From NCBI GenBank assembly GCA_041687675.1, contig JAWLBM010000021.1, positions 1-64,000 on the forward strand: a stretch of DNA of 64,000 nt. The letters are read 5' to 3'. Shown here one piece after another: positions 17,175-26,798 of the stretch. The position numbers and the translations under genes are program-made. A model generated the notes under the pieces. That model worked only from the letters and a program-made list of their open reading frames with translations. It searched no databases and was not told where the DNA came from. The stretch is from JAWLBM01 sp041687675 (lineage in GTDB: Bacteria; Pseudomonadota; Alphaproteobacteria; Rhizobiales; Pleomorphomonadaceae). How positions within the stretch are numbered: the first letter of the stretch is position 1; every line of letters starts with the position of its first letter.

Positions 17175-17798
17175 TCAGTCCGTTCGGGAGAGCAGGGCGT
17201 CGACCTCGGCCCCCGGCCGCGGCCGCCAGGCGAGGTTCGGCGCGAGGGTCCAGCCGCCGGCGCCGTCGTCAACGACGCGGACGCGCATGCCGCCGGAGCG
17301 GGCGATGATGTCGTAGTCCTGCCCGGCGTCGGCGGGATAGGCAAAGGTCATCACGAGGTCGCCCTCGCCGACGTTCACCGAGCGGTGGATCCAGAAGGGC
17401 GGCACGTAGCAGAGGGTGCGGGAGCGGATCTCGACGGTGCGCACCTCGCCGTCCGGCGATTCCATCAGCATCACCCCGCGGCCGGCCTCGCCGTAGTAGA
17501 ATTCGGGGCGGTTCGGGCGGGCGTGGATGTGGCCGCGGGTGAGGAAGAACTCGCGGCCGACCCGGCCGGGGCTCATCCGGGTGACGCCCGCGATCATGTC
17601 GCCGGCGTCGGCGGACGGGCGGAGGTCGCCGACCTCGTAGACGACCCGGTCGCCCGCGGCGAGAAGGGCGGCGAAGGCGGCCTCGTCCTCGTAGAGGCCG
17701 GCAAGATCCGAGAGCCGCTTCTCGTAGCGGCCGGTCGCCCCCTCGAGCCGGCCGGCGGCGACGTCGACGACGCAGGAGACGGGGTCGCGAAGGGGCAT
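17175..17798 (-). CDS. Cupin-type phosphoglucose isomerase (archaeal-type GPI family)
   Basis: The 207-residue product matches the cupin phosphoglucose isomerase family. The metal-binding cupin motif is TRGHIHARPNRPEFYYGEAG with His90, His92 and Glu99, and His138 in PPFWIHRSVN as the fourth ligand. The family interconverts ketose and aldose 6-phosphates using Fe, Mn or Zn. It is the first gene of the minus-strand operon and faces the kinase gene across a shared promoter region. The exact sugar phosphate is not known; in this locus it could act on the kinase product. Confidence 0.85.
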   Translation of the reverse strand: MPLRDPVSCVVDVAAGRLEGATGRYEKRLSDLAGLYEDEAAFAALLAAGDRVVYEVGDLRPSADAGDMIAGVTRMSPGRVGREFFLTRGHIHARPNRPEFYYGEAGRGVMLMESPDGEVRTVEIRSRTLCYVPPFWIHRSVNVGEGDLVMTFAYPADAGQDYDIIARSGGMRVRVVDDGAGGWTLAPNLAWRPRPGAEVDALLSRTD

Positions 17799-17990
17799 CG
17801 GGTTGGCTCCGGGGCGGCGAAGAGGCGAGTTCTTGTAGCAAGGCTACATTTGCCCCGACCATCCGGCAAGGGATCGGGTCGTAAATGACCGCAACCCGCG
17901 GTGGAATGAGCGATCTGCACCGTTGACGGTCGCGGTCTCTGGAGGAATGCTACAAGACCAATGGCCGGACCGGATGCGGGGACAGGGATC
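17799..17990. promoter_or_regulatory. Divergent promoter region of the sugar locus
   Basis: This 190-base interval lies between the starts of the cupin isomerase operon (minus) and the FGGY kinase operon (plus), so both promoters must lie here. A GGGGACAGG ribosome site sits just before the kinase ATG at 17991. I could not identify convincing -35/-10 boxes. Its central position makes it the natural operator region for the RpiR and SorC regulators of the locus. Confidence 0.55.
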
Positions 17991-19496
17991 ATGGCGCGCG
18001 ACCTCATCCTTTCGATCGACGTCGGCACCGGCAGCGTGCGGGCCGCGCTGGTCGACCCGGCAGGCCGCATCCTCACCGTTGCCGCCCGCGAGCACGACCA
18101 GATCGTCCCGGCCTTCGGCTGGGCCGAGCAGCGGCCGGCCGACTGGTGGGCGGGGGTCGCCGCGTCGATCCGCGAGGTGCTGGGCCGGGTGGAGGGCGGC
18201 GGCGGCCGCGTCGCCGCCGTCTGCGCCTGCGGACAGATGCACGGCACGGTGCTCGTCGATGCGGCAGGCGAGCCGGTCCTTCCCGCCGCGCCGCTCTGGA
18301 ACGACAAGCGCACGGCGGCCCTCGTCGCCGCCTTCGAGCGGGAGAATGCGCCCGAGAGCTATCTCGCGGCCACCGCCAACCCGGCGACGCCGGCCTGGCC
18401 GGCCTTCAAGCTCGCCTGGCTGGCGGAAAACGAGCCGGCCGCCTTTGCCCGGGCGTCGACGGTGCTGATGCCGAAGGACTTCGTCAACCTGAGGCTCACC
18501 GGCCGCCGCGCCATGGACCCCGGCGACGCCTCGCTCTCCTTCCTGATGGACCCCGCCACCGGCGGCTGGTCCGGGCCGATGCTCGAGCGGATGGGGCTCG
18601 ATGCGGCGCTGCTGCCGCAGATCCGCGACGGGCTCGACATCCTCGGGCCGGTGACGCCCGCCGCGGCCGCCGAGACCGGCCTTGCCGAGGGCACCCCGGT
18701 GCTGGTCGGCGCGGCCGACTACCCGGCCGCGCTGCTCGGCTCCGGCGCCTGCCGCGCCGGCCTCGCCTCCGACGTCACCGGCACCTCCTGCATCCTGACG
18801 CTGGTGGCGGACGCGCCGGTGCTCCATCCGGAGGTCTGCAACGTCCGCACCGTCGAGGGCCACTGGGGGCCCTTCGTGCTGCTGGAGAGCGGCGGCGACG
18901 CGATGCGCTGGGCCCGCCGCGCCTTCCACGAGCGCGCGCTCGGCTACGACGAGATCGTGGCGAAGGCCGCCGAGGCGCCGCCGGGGGCGGACGGCCTGTT
19001 CTTCCTGCCCTACCTCGCCGGCGAGCGCCTCGGCGCCCACCGCAACGCGCGGGCGCAATTCTTCGGCATCGGCGCGGCCCACGGCCTGCCGCACCTCCAC
19101 CGGGCGGTGATGGAGGGCGTCGCCTTCGCCGCGGCGCGGATGCTGCGGGTGATGGAGGCGGCCTCCGGCCGGCCCGTCGAGCGGGTGATCGCCTCCGGCG
19201 GCGGCGCGAGGACGGCGCTCTGGCTGAAGATCAAGGCCAGCATCTACGGCGTCCCGGTGGTGGTGCCCGAGGAGGCCGAGTGCGGCCTCGTCGGCTGCGC
19301 GGCGATGGCCGCCACCGCGCTCGGCCGCTTCGGCCGTCTCGAGACGGCGGTGGACGCCCTCGTCCGCCACTCCGGCGAGATCCTCCCGGACCCTGCCTGG
19401 GCCGAGCGCTACGCCCGCATGCAGCCGGTGTTCGACCGGATCTATCGCCAGTCCCAGGCGCTCTACGACGACCTCGACGCGCTGGCCCGTCCTTGA
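17991..19496 (+). CDS. FGGY family carbohydrate kinase (xylulokinase-like)
   Basis: The ATG at 17991 is preferred because GGGGACAGG precedes it and the family N-terminus (DLILSIDVGTGSVRAAL) begins directly after; the ATG at 17961 would add ten non-conserved residues. The 501-residue length fits FGGY kinases. Both halves are present: the phosphate motif IDVGTGS, the CACGQMHGTV segment, a catalytic Asp in GAADYPAALLGSG, and the C-terminal IASGGGARTALW adenosine motif. It would phosphorylate a pentulose or related sugar with ATP. Substrate assignment within FGGY is not possible by eye. It heads the kinase-SorC-deoC-ALDH operon. Confidence 0.88.
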   Translation: MARDLILSIDVGTGSVRAALVDPAGRILTVAAREHDQIVPAFGWAEQRPADWWAGVAASIREVLGRVEGGGGRVAAVCACGQMHGTVLVDAAGEPVLPAAPLWNDKRTAALVAAFERENAPESYLAATANPATPAWPAFKLAWLAENEPAAFARASTVLMPKDFVNLRLTGRRAMDPGDASLSFLMDPATGGWSGPMLERMGLDAALLPQIRDGLDILGPVTPAAAAETGLAEGTPVLVGAADYPAALLGSGACRAGLASDVTGTSCILTLVADAPVLHPEVCNVRTVEGHWGPFVLLESGGDAMRWARRAFHERALGYDEIVAKAAEAPPGADGLFFLPYLAGERLGAHRNARAQFFGIGAAHGLPHLHRAVMEGVAFAAARMLRVMEAASGRPVERVIASGGGARTALWLKIKASIYGVPVVVPEEAECGLVGCAAMAATALGRFGRLETAVDALVRHSGEILPDPAWAERYARMQPVFDRIYRQSQALYDDLDALARP

Positions 19497-19517
19497 CGGC
19501 GGCCGCCGCCGGGTCTA

Positions 19518-19555
19518 TCACCTCACAAAGATGAGGTGACGTCACATTTGTGATG
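19518..19555. promoter_or_regulatory. Nested palindromes before the SorC gene, likely operator
   Basis: Three overlapping symmetric elements occupy the gap between the kinase stop and the SorC start. TCACCTCA (19518) pairs with TGAGGTGA (ending 19539) around a six-base loop. GTGACGTCAC (19536-19545) is a perfect palindrome. TCACATTTGTGA (19542-19553) has five-base arms. Such clustered dyads just before a regulator gene are typical autoregulatory operators. Neither binding nor an internal promoter is shown by sequence alone. Confidence 0.5.
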
Positions 19556-20581
19556 TCCGGACTGCGGGCGAGGGGCCCGGAACCGATGGCCGCCGAGGCG
19601 ATCGATCGCGACATCCAGATGCGGGGCCTGTCGGCCGAGCAGCGCGAGCACCTGATGGTCCAGGTGGCCAAGCGCTACTACGAGCAGGACATGACGCTGG
19701 GCGACCTCGCCGCCGAACTGGGCCTCACCCGCTGGCAGGCGAGCCGCCTGCTCGGCGAGGCGCGCGCGGCGGGCATCGTCGAGATCCGCATCGTCCCCCG
19801 CGCGCCGCGCGCGCCGGACCTGGAAAGCCGCCTCGAGCGCCGCTTCGGGCTCCGCGAGGCCGTGGTGGTGCCGGCGGGCGAGGAGGACGACGAGCGGAGC
19901 CGGTTCGACGCCGTCGCCCGCGCCGCCGCCCGCTTCATCGCGGGCCTCGGCCGCCTGCCGCTGGTCGGCGTCTCCTGGGGGCGGACGATGAACGCCGTCG
20001 CCGCCCACCTGCCGCAGGGCTGGAACGAGGGGGCCGAGGTGGTGCTCGTCAACGGGGCGATGAACATCCGCATGCCGGCGACGCGCACCAACAACACCGC
20101 CGAGCTGTTCGCCCGCTCCGCCCCCGGCGCGGCGACGATCCTTCCGGTTCCCGCCATCCTCGGCCGCGCCGCCACCCGCCGCGCGCTGGAGGAGGACCCG
20201 ACCATCGCCGCCATCCTCGACCTCGGCCGCCGCGCCCCGGTGGTGATCTTCGGCATGGGCGCGATGACGCCGGACTCGGTGATCGTCCAGTCCGGCTTCG
20301 TCGGAGAGGTCGAGCAGGCCGACCTCGCCCGCCGCGGCGCGGTCGGCGACATCCTCGGCCGCTACATCGACGCGACGGGCCGAGCCGCCGACCCGGACCT
20401 CGACGCCCGCACCATCGGCCTCGGCCTCGACGAGGTCGGCCGGCGCGAGCTTTCGATCGGCATCGCCGCCGGCCCCGGCAAGGCGGCGGTCGCCCGCGCC
20501 TCGGTCCGCGCCGGCCACGTCAACGTGCTCGTCGCCGACGAGCGGATCGCCCTTTCTCTCCTCGACGAGGATCATCCATGA
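19553..20581 (+). CDS. SorC family transcriptional regulator
   Basis: About 342 residues from the ATG at 19553; an ATG at 19586 is an alternative. The N-terminal helix-turn-helix is MTLGDLAAELGLTRWQASRL with the following LLGEARAAGIVEIRI. The large C-terminal SorC sugar-binding domain shows GVSWGRTMNAVAAHLPQ and GAMTPDSVIVQSGFV. Members bind phosphorylated sugars and control catabolic operons. The gene lies between the kinase and deoC and overlaps deoC by four bases (ATGA), so it probably autoregulates the operon through the palindromes just upstream. Confidence 0.9.
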   Translation: MSGLRARGPEPMAAEAIDRDIQMRGLSAEQREHLMVQVAKRYYEQDMTLGDLAAELGLTRWQASRLLGEARAAGIVEIRIVPRAPRAPDLESRLERRFGLREAVVVPAGEEDDERSRFDAVARAAARFIAGLGRLPLVGVSWGRTMNAVAAHLPQGWNEGAEVVLVNGAMNIRMPATRTNNTAELFARSAPGAATILPVPAILGRAATRRALEEDPTIAAILDLGRRAPVVIFGMGAMTPDSVIVQSGFVGEVEQADLARRGAVGDILGRYIDATGRAADPDLDARTIGLGLDEVGRRELSIGIAAGPGKAAVARASVRAGHVNVLVADERIALSLLDEDHP

Positions 20582-21651
20582 CCAGGACCGACAAGCGGCC
20601 GAAGGCGGACGTGTCCGCCGCGCCCGCGGGAGCCGCCCGCGGCGGCCCCGTGCTCACCCTCGACGCCTCCTTCGCCGCGCCGTCCCGCGCCGCCGGCGAC
20701 GCAGAGGGCCGCAACCCGGGCATGGCGCTCGACACCTCGTGGTTCGAGGGCGCGCAGGTGAACACCTCCGCCGCCGAGCGCCGCGCCGCCACCCTCGGCA
20801 CGCGGCGGACGGTGAAGAAGGAGTACCAGGCGGCCTGGCTCGTGAAGGCGCTCAGCTGCATCGACCTGACGACGCTCGCCGGCGACGACACGCCGGGCCG
20901 GGTCCACCGCCTCGCCATGAAGGCGCGCCGGCCGCTGCGGGAGGACATCGTCGAGGCGCTCGGCCTCGCCGACGCCCCGCCGACCGTCGGCGCCGTCTGC
21001 GTCTATCCGACCATGGTCCGCCCGGCCGTGAAGGCGCTCGAGGGCTCCGGCATCCCGGTCGCCTCGGTCGCGACCGGCTTTCCCGCCGGCCTCACCCCGC
21101 TGCCGCAGCGCCTCGCCGAGATCCGCTACGCGGTGGAGGAGGGCGCCGACGAGATCGACATCGTCATCACCCGCGCCCATGTGCTGACGCAGGACTGGCA
21201 GGCCCTCCACGACGAGGTCGCCGCCATGCGCGAGGCCTGCGGGCCGGCCCACCTGAAGGCGATCCTCGGCACCGGCGACCTCAGGACGCTGCGCAACGTC
21301 TACAAGGCCTCGATGGTGGCGATGATGGCCGGCGCCGACTTCATCAAGACCTCGACCGGCAAGGAGGACGTCAACGCCACGCTGCCGGTCAGCCTCGTCA
21401 TGGTGCGGGCGCTGCGCGACTACGGCGAGCGCACCGGCCACGCCATCGGCTTCAAGCCGGCGGGCGGCCTCAAGACGGCCAAGGACGCGATGACCTGGCT
21501 GATCCTGATGAAGGAGGAGCTCGGCCGCCGCTGGCTGGAGCCGGACCTCTTCCGCCTCGGCGCGAGCTCCATGCTCGCCGACATCGAGCGCCAGCTCGAG
21601 CACTTCGTCACCGGCCGCTACGCCTCCGCCTCCCGTCACGCGCTCGCCTGA
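20578..21651 (+). CDS. deoC: Deoxyribose-phosphate aldolase
   Basis: DeoC cleaves 2-deoxyribose 5-phosphate to glyceraldehyde 3-phosphate and acetaldehyde through a Lys Schiff base. The 357-residue protein carries the Schiff-base Lys257 in ADFIKTSTGKEDVN, the second active Lys in GFKPAGGLKT, and the proton-relay Asp region DEIDIVITR. It is about 95 residues longer than the E. coli enzyme because of an N-terminal extension, as in many alphaproteobacterial forms. It is coupled to the SorC gene (ATGA) and followed ten bases later by the ALDH gene, which could oxidise the acetaldehyde. Confidence 0.93.
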   Translation: MTRTDKRPKADVSAAPAGAARGGPVLTLDASFAAPSRAAGDAEGRNPGMALDTSWFEGAQVNTSAAERRAATLGTRRTVKKEYQAAWLVKALSCIDLTTLAGDDTPGRVHRLAMKARRPLREDIVEALGLADAPPTVGAVCVYPTMVRPAVKALEGSGIPVASVATGFPAGLTPLPQRLAEIRYAVEEGADEIDIVITRAHVLTQDWQALHDEVAAMREACGPAHLKAILGTGDLRTLRNVYKASMVAMMAGADFIKTSTGKEDVNATLPVSLVMVRALRDYGERTGHAIGFKPAGGLKTAKDAMTWLILMKEELGRRWLEPDLFRLGASSMLADIERQLEHFVTGRYASASRHALA

Positions 21652-21661
21652 GGACAACCCG

Positions 21662-24061
21662 ATGGCCCACATCAAGGACATCCTCCTTTCCATGGACTAC
21701 GGCCCGGCCCCAGAGGCGAACGACCACGTCAAGGCCTGGCTCGCCGCCCACGGCAAGGGCTTCGGCCACTTCATCGACGGCGGCTTCGTGCCGTCCTCCG
21801 GCGGCGGCAGCTTCGAGGTCCGCGACCCGGCCCGCGACGAGCCGCTCGCCCGCGTCGCCGAGGGGACGGCGGCCGACGTCGACGCCGCCGTCGCCGCCGC
21901 GCGCCGCGCCTTCGAGGGATGGTCGAAGACACCCGGGCACCTGCGCGCCCGCCATCTCTACGCGCTCGCCCGGCTGGTGCAGAAGCGCGAGCGCTTCCTC
22001 GCCGTGCTGGAGTCCATGGACAACGGCAAGCCGATCCGCGAGAGCCGCGACATCGACGTGCCGCTGGTCGCCCGCCACTTCTACCATCACGCCGGCTGGG
22101 CGGAGCTGGTCGAGGACGAGTTCCCCGGGCATGCGCCGGTCGGCGTCTGCGGCCAGATCATCCCCTGGAACTTCCCGCTGCTGATGCTGGCCTGGAAGAT
22201 CGCCCCGGCGCTCGCCTGCGGCAACACGGTGGTGCTGAAGCCGGCGGAGTTCACGCCCCTGACGGCGCTCGCCTTCGCCGAGATCTGCCGCGAGGCGGGC
22301 CTGCCGCCGGGGGTGGTCAACATCGTCACCGGCGACGGGGCGACCGGCGCGGCGATCGTCGGCCACGCCGGCGTCGACAAGATCGCCTTCACCGGCTCCA
22401 CCGAGGTCGGCCGCATCATCCGCGAGAAGACGGCGGGGTCGGGCAAGAAGCTGTCGCTGGAACTCGGCGGCAAGTCGCCGTTCATCGTCCACGAGGACGC
22501 CGACCTCGACGCGGCGGTGGAGGGCGTCGTCGACGCGATCTGGTTCAACCAGGGACAGGTCTGCTGCGCCGGCTCGCGCCTCCTCGCCCAGGAGGGCATC
22601 GCCGACCGCTTCTACGACCGGCTCCGCGCCCGGATGGAGACGCTCCGGATCGGCGACCCGCTCGACAAGTCGATCGACATCGGCGCGATCGTCGCCCCGG
22701 TGCAGCTGCAGCGCATCCGCGACCTGGTCGCCAGGGGCGAGGCGGAGGGCGCCACCCTGTGGCAGCCGCAGACCGCGCTGCCGACCAACGGCTGCTTCTT
22801 CCCGCCGACCCTGTTCACCGGCGTCGAGCCGGCCTCGACGCTTGCCGAGGTCGAGATCTTCGGGCCGGTCGCGGTCGCGATGACCTTCCGCACGCCGGGG
22901 GAGGCGGTGGAGCTTGCCAACAACACCCGCTACGGCCTCGCCGCCTCGATCTGGTCGGAGAACATCAACCTCGCCCTCGACACGGCGGCGCGGGTGAAGG
23001 CCGGCGTGGTGTGGATCAACTGCACCAACCTCTTCGACGCCGCGGCCGGCTTCGGCGGCTATCGCGAGAGCGGCTTCGGCCGCGAGGGCGGCCGCGAGGG
23101 GCTCGCCGAATACCTCGTCCCGCCGGGCCCGGGGGCAACCCTCGCGACCCGGACGAAGCCCGCGCCGCTGTCGGCGCTGCCGGCCGCGGATACCGCCGCC
23201 GACCCGGCCGCCGCCGCCATCGACCGCACCGCCAAGATGCATGTGGGCGGCAAGCAGGCGCGGCCCGATTCCGGCTACTCCTACGCGGTCCTCGGCCCCG
23301 ACGGCCGCGAGATCGGCCAGGCCGGCCTCGGCAACCGCAAGGACATCCGCAACGCGGTGGAGGCGGCCTCGAAGGTGTCCGGCTGGGGCGCGGCCACGGC
23401 GCACAACCGCGCGCAGGTGCTCTACTACGTCGCCGAGAACCTCGCCGCCCGCGCCGCCGAGTTCGCCGGCCGCCTCCGCGCCATGACCGGCGCCCCCGCC
23501 GAGGCGGCCGCGGCCGAGGTCGAGGCCTCGATCCGCCGCTGCTTCTGGTACGCCGCCCAGGCCGACAAGTTCGACGGCGACGTCCACGCGACGCGGAGCC
23601 GCAACGTGACACTGGCGATGAAGGAGCCCTTCGGCGTGATGGGCCTCCTCTGCCCGGAGGAGGCGCCGCTGCTCGGCTTCGTCTCGCTGGTGATGCCGGC
23701 GATCGCCATGGGCAACCGGGTGGTGGCGGTGCCCTCGCAGGCCCATCCGCTGGCGGCGACCGACCTCTACCAGGTGCTCGACACCTCGGACGTCCCCGCC
23801 GGCGTCGTCAACATCGTCACCGGCGAGCGGGACGTGCTGGCGAGGACCCTCGCCGACCACGACGAGGTGGCGGCGCTCTGGTATTTCGGCACCGCTCAGG
23901 GCTCGGCCATGGTGGAGAAGGCCTCCGCCGGCAACCTCAAGGTGACCTGGACCGACGGCGGCCGGCAGCGCGACTGGGCCGCTCCCGCCGAGGGCCAGGG
24001 CCGCGAGTTCCTCCGCCGCGCGACGCAGGTCAAGAACATCTGGGTGCCCTACGGCGAGTGA
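21662..24061 (+). CDS. Aldehyde dehydrogenase fused to a degenerate second ALDH module
   Basis: A 799-residue protein. Residues about 40-495 form a complete ALDH domain: NAD-site PWNFPLLMLAWKIAPAL, catalytic Glu in LELGGKSPF, catalytic Cys301 in NQGQVCCAGSR, and EIFGPVAVAM. Residues about 520-799 repeat the ALDH coenzyme fold (GVMGLLCPEEAPLLGF, GVVNIVTGERDVLA) but the LELGG-equivalent reads VTWTDGGRQ and no GQxC motif follows, so the second module ends before a catalytic half and is probably structural. Expected role: oxidation of an aldehyde such as acetaldehyde from DeoC. A hairpin terminator follows. Confidence 0.9.
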   Translation: MAHIKDILLSMDYGPAPEANDHVKAWLAAHGKGFGHFIDGGFVPSSGGGSFEVRDPARDEPLARVAEGTAADVDAAVAAARRAFEGWSKTPGHLRARHLYALARLVQKRERFLAVLESMDNGKPIRESRDIDVPLVARHFYHHAGWAELVEDEFPGHAPVGVCGQIIPWNFPLLMLAWKIAPALACGNTVVLKPAEFTPLTALAFAEICREAGLPPGVVNIVTGDGATGAAIVGHAGVDKIAFTGSTEVGRIIREKTAGSGKKLSLELGGKSPFIVHEDADLDAAVEGVVDAIWFNQGQVCCAGSRLLAQEGIADRFYDRLRARMETLRIGDPLDKSIDIGAIVAPVQLQRIRDLVARGEAEGATLWQPQTALPTNGCFFPPTLFTGVEPASTLAEVEIFGPVAVAMTFRTPGEAVELANNTRYGLAASIWSENINLALDTAARVKAGVVWINCTNLFDAAAGFGGYRESGFGREGGREGLAEYLVPPGPGATLATRTKPAPLSALPAADTAADPAAAAIDRTAKMHVGGKQARPDSGYSYAVLGPDGREIGQAGLGNRKDIRNAVEAASKVSGWGAATAHNRAQVLYYVAENLAARAAEFAGRLRAMTGAPAEAAAAEVEASIRRCFWYAAQADKFDGDVHATRSRNVTLAMKEPFGVMGLLCPEEAPLLGFVSLVMPAIAMGNRVVAVPSQAHPLAATDLYQVLDTSDVPAGVVNIVTGERDVLARTLADHDEVAALWYFGTAQGSAMVEKASAGNLKVTWTDGGRQRDWAAPAEGQGREFLRRATQVKNIWVPYGE

Positions 24062-24072
24062 CCGGACGCGCG

Positions 24073-24104
24073 AGGGGCGGGGATCGACCCGCCCCTTGCC
24101 TTCC
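24073..24104 (+). terminator. Rho-independent terminator after the deoC-ALDH operon
   Basis: AGGGGCGGG (24073-24081) pairs perfectly with CCCGCCCCT (24088-24096) around a six-base loop, 12 bases after the ALDH stop, followed by a short T-containing tail (TTGCCTTCC). The nine-base GC stem is strong; the T-run is weak, as common in high-GC genomes. Confidence 0.65.
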
Positions 24105-24151
24105 CGGCCGATCCGTCGCATGACGACGCGCGTCGTTGGAGAGGTGTGGCG

Positions 24152-24346
24152 ATGGCGGATCCGGCCGATGGTGCCAAGGCCGACAGGGCGGCGCGGCTCG
24201 CCGCTCAGCTTCGGGAAAACCTCAGGCGCCGCAAGGCGCAGGCGCGCAGCCGGCGGGCCGGCGAGGCCGATTCGCGCGCCGGCCTCGATGCGCCGGCTTC
24301 GGAAACAGTCGAAAATAAGCCCGAATCAGCCGACGATGTGAGTTGA
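24152..24346 (+). CDS. Small conserved basic protein upstream of murA
   Basis: The ATG at 24152 follows GGAGAGG. The 64-residue product carries AARLAAQLRENLRRRKAQAR, a motif I know from small alphaproteobacterial proteins encoded near murA, with no assigned function. It is a single charged helix followed by a disordered acidic tail, with no membrane segment. Conservation of motif and position supports a real gene. Confidence 0.75.
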   Translation: MADPADGAKADRAARLAAQLRENLRRRKAQARSRRAGEADSRAGLDAPASETVENKPESADDVS

Positions 24347-24461
24347 TCGACAAGGGAACGGGCATGACCGCCCGGTGATTTCGCATTCGCACCGGGCGCG
24401 CGCCGCCCGCGTCCGCATTCGGGCCGGGCCCTGCCCCGGCGGACCCTGACGGGGGATTTTC

Positions 24462-25751
<1,290 letters not shown>

Positions 25752-25753
25752 GC

Positions 25754-26200
25754 TTGCCCGCGCCGATCCGCGACCTCGCGCCGGCGGACGAGGCGGCCTT
25801 CCGCCGCCTCTTCGCCGGCTACGCCGCCTTCTACGAGGCCGCGGTCGACGAGGCGACCGTGTCGGCGACGCTCGCGCGCATCCTCGACCCGGCCGCGCCG
25901 ATGCTCTGCCGGATCGCGGAAGCGGAGGGCGCCGTGGCCGGCTTCGCCGTCTGCGTCCTGCACGAGGGCACCTTCGAGACGCACCCCGTCGCCTACCTGG
26001 AGGACCTCTACGTCGACCCCGCCCGGCGCGGCGCGGGCCTCGGACGGGCGCTGATCGAGGATCTCCTCGCGCTCGGCCGGGCGCGCGGCTGGTCGCGCCT
26101 CTACTGGCACACCCGCGCCGGCAACGCCGCCGCCCGCCGCCTCTACGACCGCTTCGCCGAGGCCGACGACTTCGTCCGCTACATGGTGCGGTTCCGCTGA
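25754..26200 (+). CDS. GNAT family N-acetyltransferase
   Basis: The frame downstream of murA has no ATG or GTG before the conserved part, so TTG at 25754, three bases after the murA stop, is the likely start (148 residues). The GNAT acetyl-CoA motif is YLEDLYVDPARRGAGLGRAL (R-R-G-x-G-x-G/A pattern) and the C-terminal WHTRAGNAAARRLYDRF fits motif B. The substrate is unknown; relatives acetylate amines or protein N-termini. Translation is probably coupled to murA. Confidence 0.85.
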   Translation: MPAPIRDLAPADEAAFRRLFAGYAAFYEAAVDEATVSATLARILDPAAPMLCRIAEAEGAVAGFAVCVLHEGTFETHPVAYLEDLYVDPARRGAGLGRALIEDLLALGRARGWSRLYWHTRAGNAAARRLYDRFAEADDFVRYMVRFR

Positions 26201-26277
26201 CCTTTGTCGCCGATGCGTTGCGCCGCCCGCCGCGGCATCCTATCTGGGAACCGGGGGGACAGTGCCGGAGTGGTGAA

Positions 26278-26712
26278 ATGGATGCCCTGAAACTCGCCGC
26301 GCTCGACGAGGAGGACCTGAAGGTCATCTCCGCCTGCCTGCAGGACGCCGTCCTGAAGGTGGGCGACATCGACTGGCGGCCGCGGGAGAAGCGGCTCACC
26401 CTGGTGCTGAACCGCTTCGTCTGGGAAAAGGCGGACGGACGCGGGAGGGGCGGCGAGCGACGCCGCTCCGTGCTGCACTTCGCCCGGGTGGAGGCGCTGC
26501 GCTCCCATCGGATCCGACGCGACGCCAGGGACGCGGTGCTCTCGCTCCTCGCCATCGGCTTCGAGCCGACCGAGGCCCCCGCCGGGCGGCTCTACCTCGA
26601 GTTCGCCGGCGGCGGCCGGATCTGCGCCGACGTGGAATGTATCGAGGCCGGCCTTGCCGACCTCGGCGCCGCCTGGAAGACCGAAAACCGCCCGGCCCAC
26701 CAGATCGGCTGA
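26278..26712 (+). CDS. DUF2948 family protein
   Basis: The ATG at 26278 follows GGAG. The 144-residue product matches the alphaproteobacterial DUF2948 family: LKLAALDEEDLKVISACLQD, then VGDIDWRPREKRLTLVLNRF, and a C-terminal FAGGGRICADVECIEA. Function is unknown. It is consistently encoded directly before hisD in Rhizobiales, as here, which supports the call. Confidence 0.88.
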   Translation: MDALKLAALDEEDLKVISACLQDAVLKVGDIDWRPREKRLTLVLNRFVWEKADGRGRGGERRRSVLHFARVEALRSHRIRRDARDAVLSLLAIGFEPTEAPAGRLYLEFAGGGRICADVECIEAGLADLGAAWKTENRPAHQIG

Positions 26713-26798
26713 CGGCGCGGCGACAGGGCCGGTCGACAGCGCCGGCCGCGGGCGCTAGAAACCGGCGACCCCATCCTGATCCTTGCAGGAGTTCCGCC

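Noticed and set aside
15335..17344. Single minus-strand frame that would fuse a 370-residue Arg/Pro-rich part to the RpiR regulator
   Set aside because: The N-terminal part is the shifted frame of the shikimate-dehydrogenase-like gene. The real start is the GTG at 16219 that overlaps that gene's stop.
17844..19370. Long minus-strand open frame of about 500 codons opposite the FGGY kinase gene
   Set aside because: It is antisense to a well-supported gene, has His/Arg/Gly-rich composition, and matches no family. Long antisense frames are expected in DNA of this GC content.
21608..24121. Long minus-strand open frame of over 800 codons, and a 734-codon plus-strand one, over the ALDH gene
   Set aside because: Both are shadows of the ALDH reading frame, with low-complexity Arg/Ala/Gly composition and no motifs.
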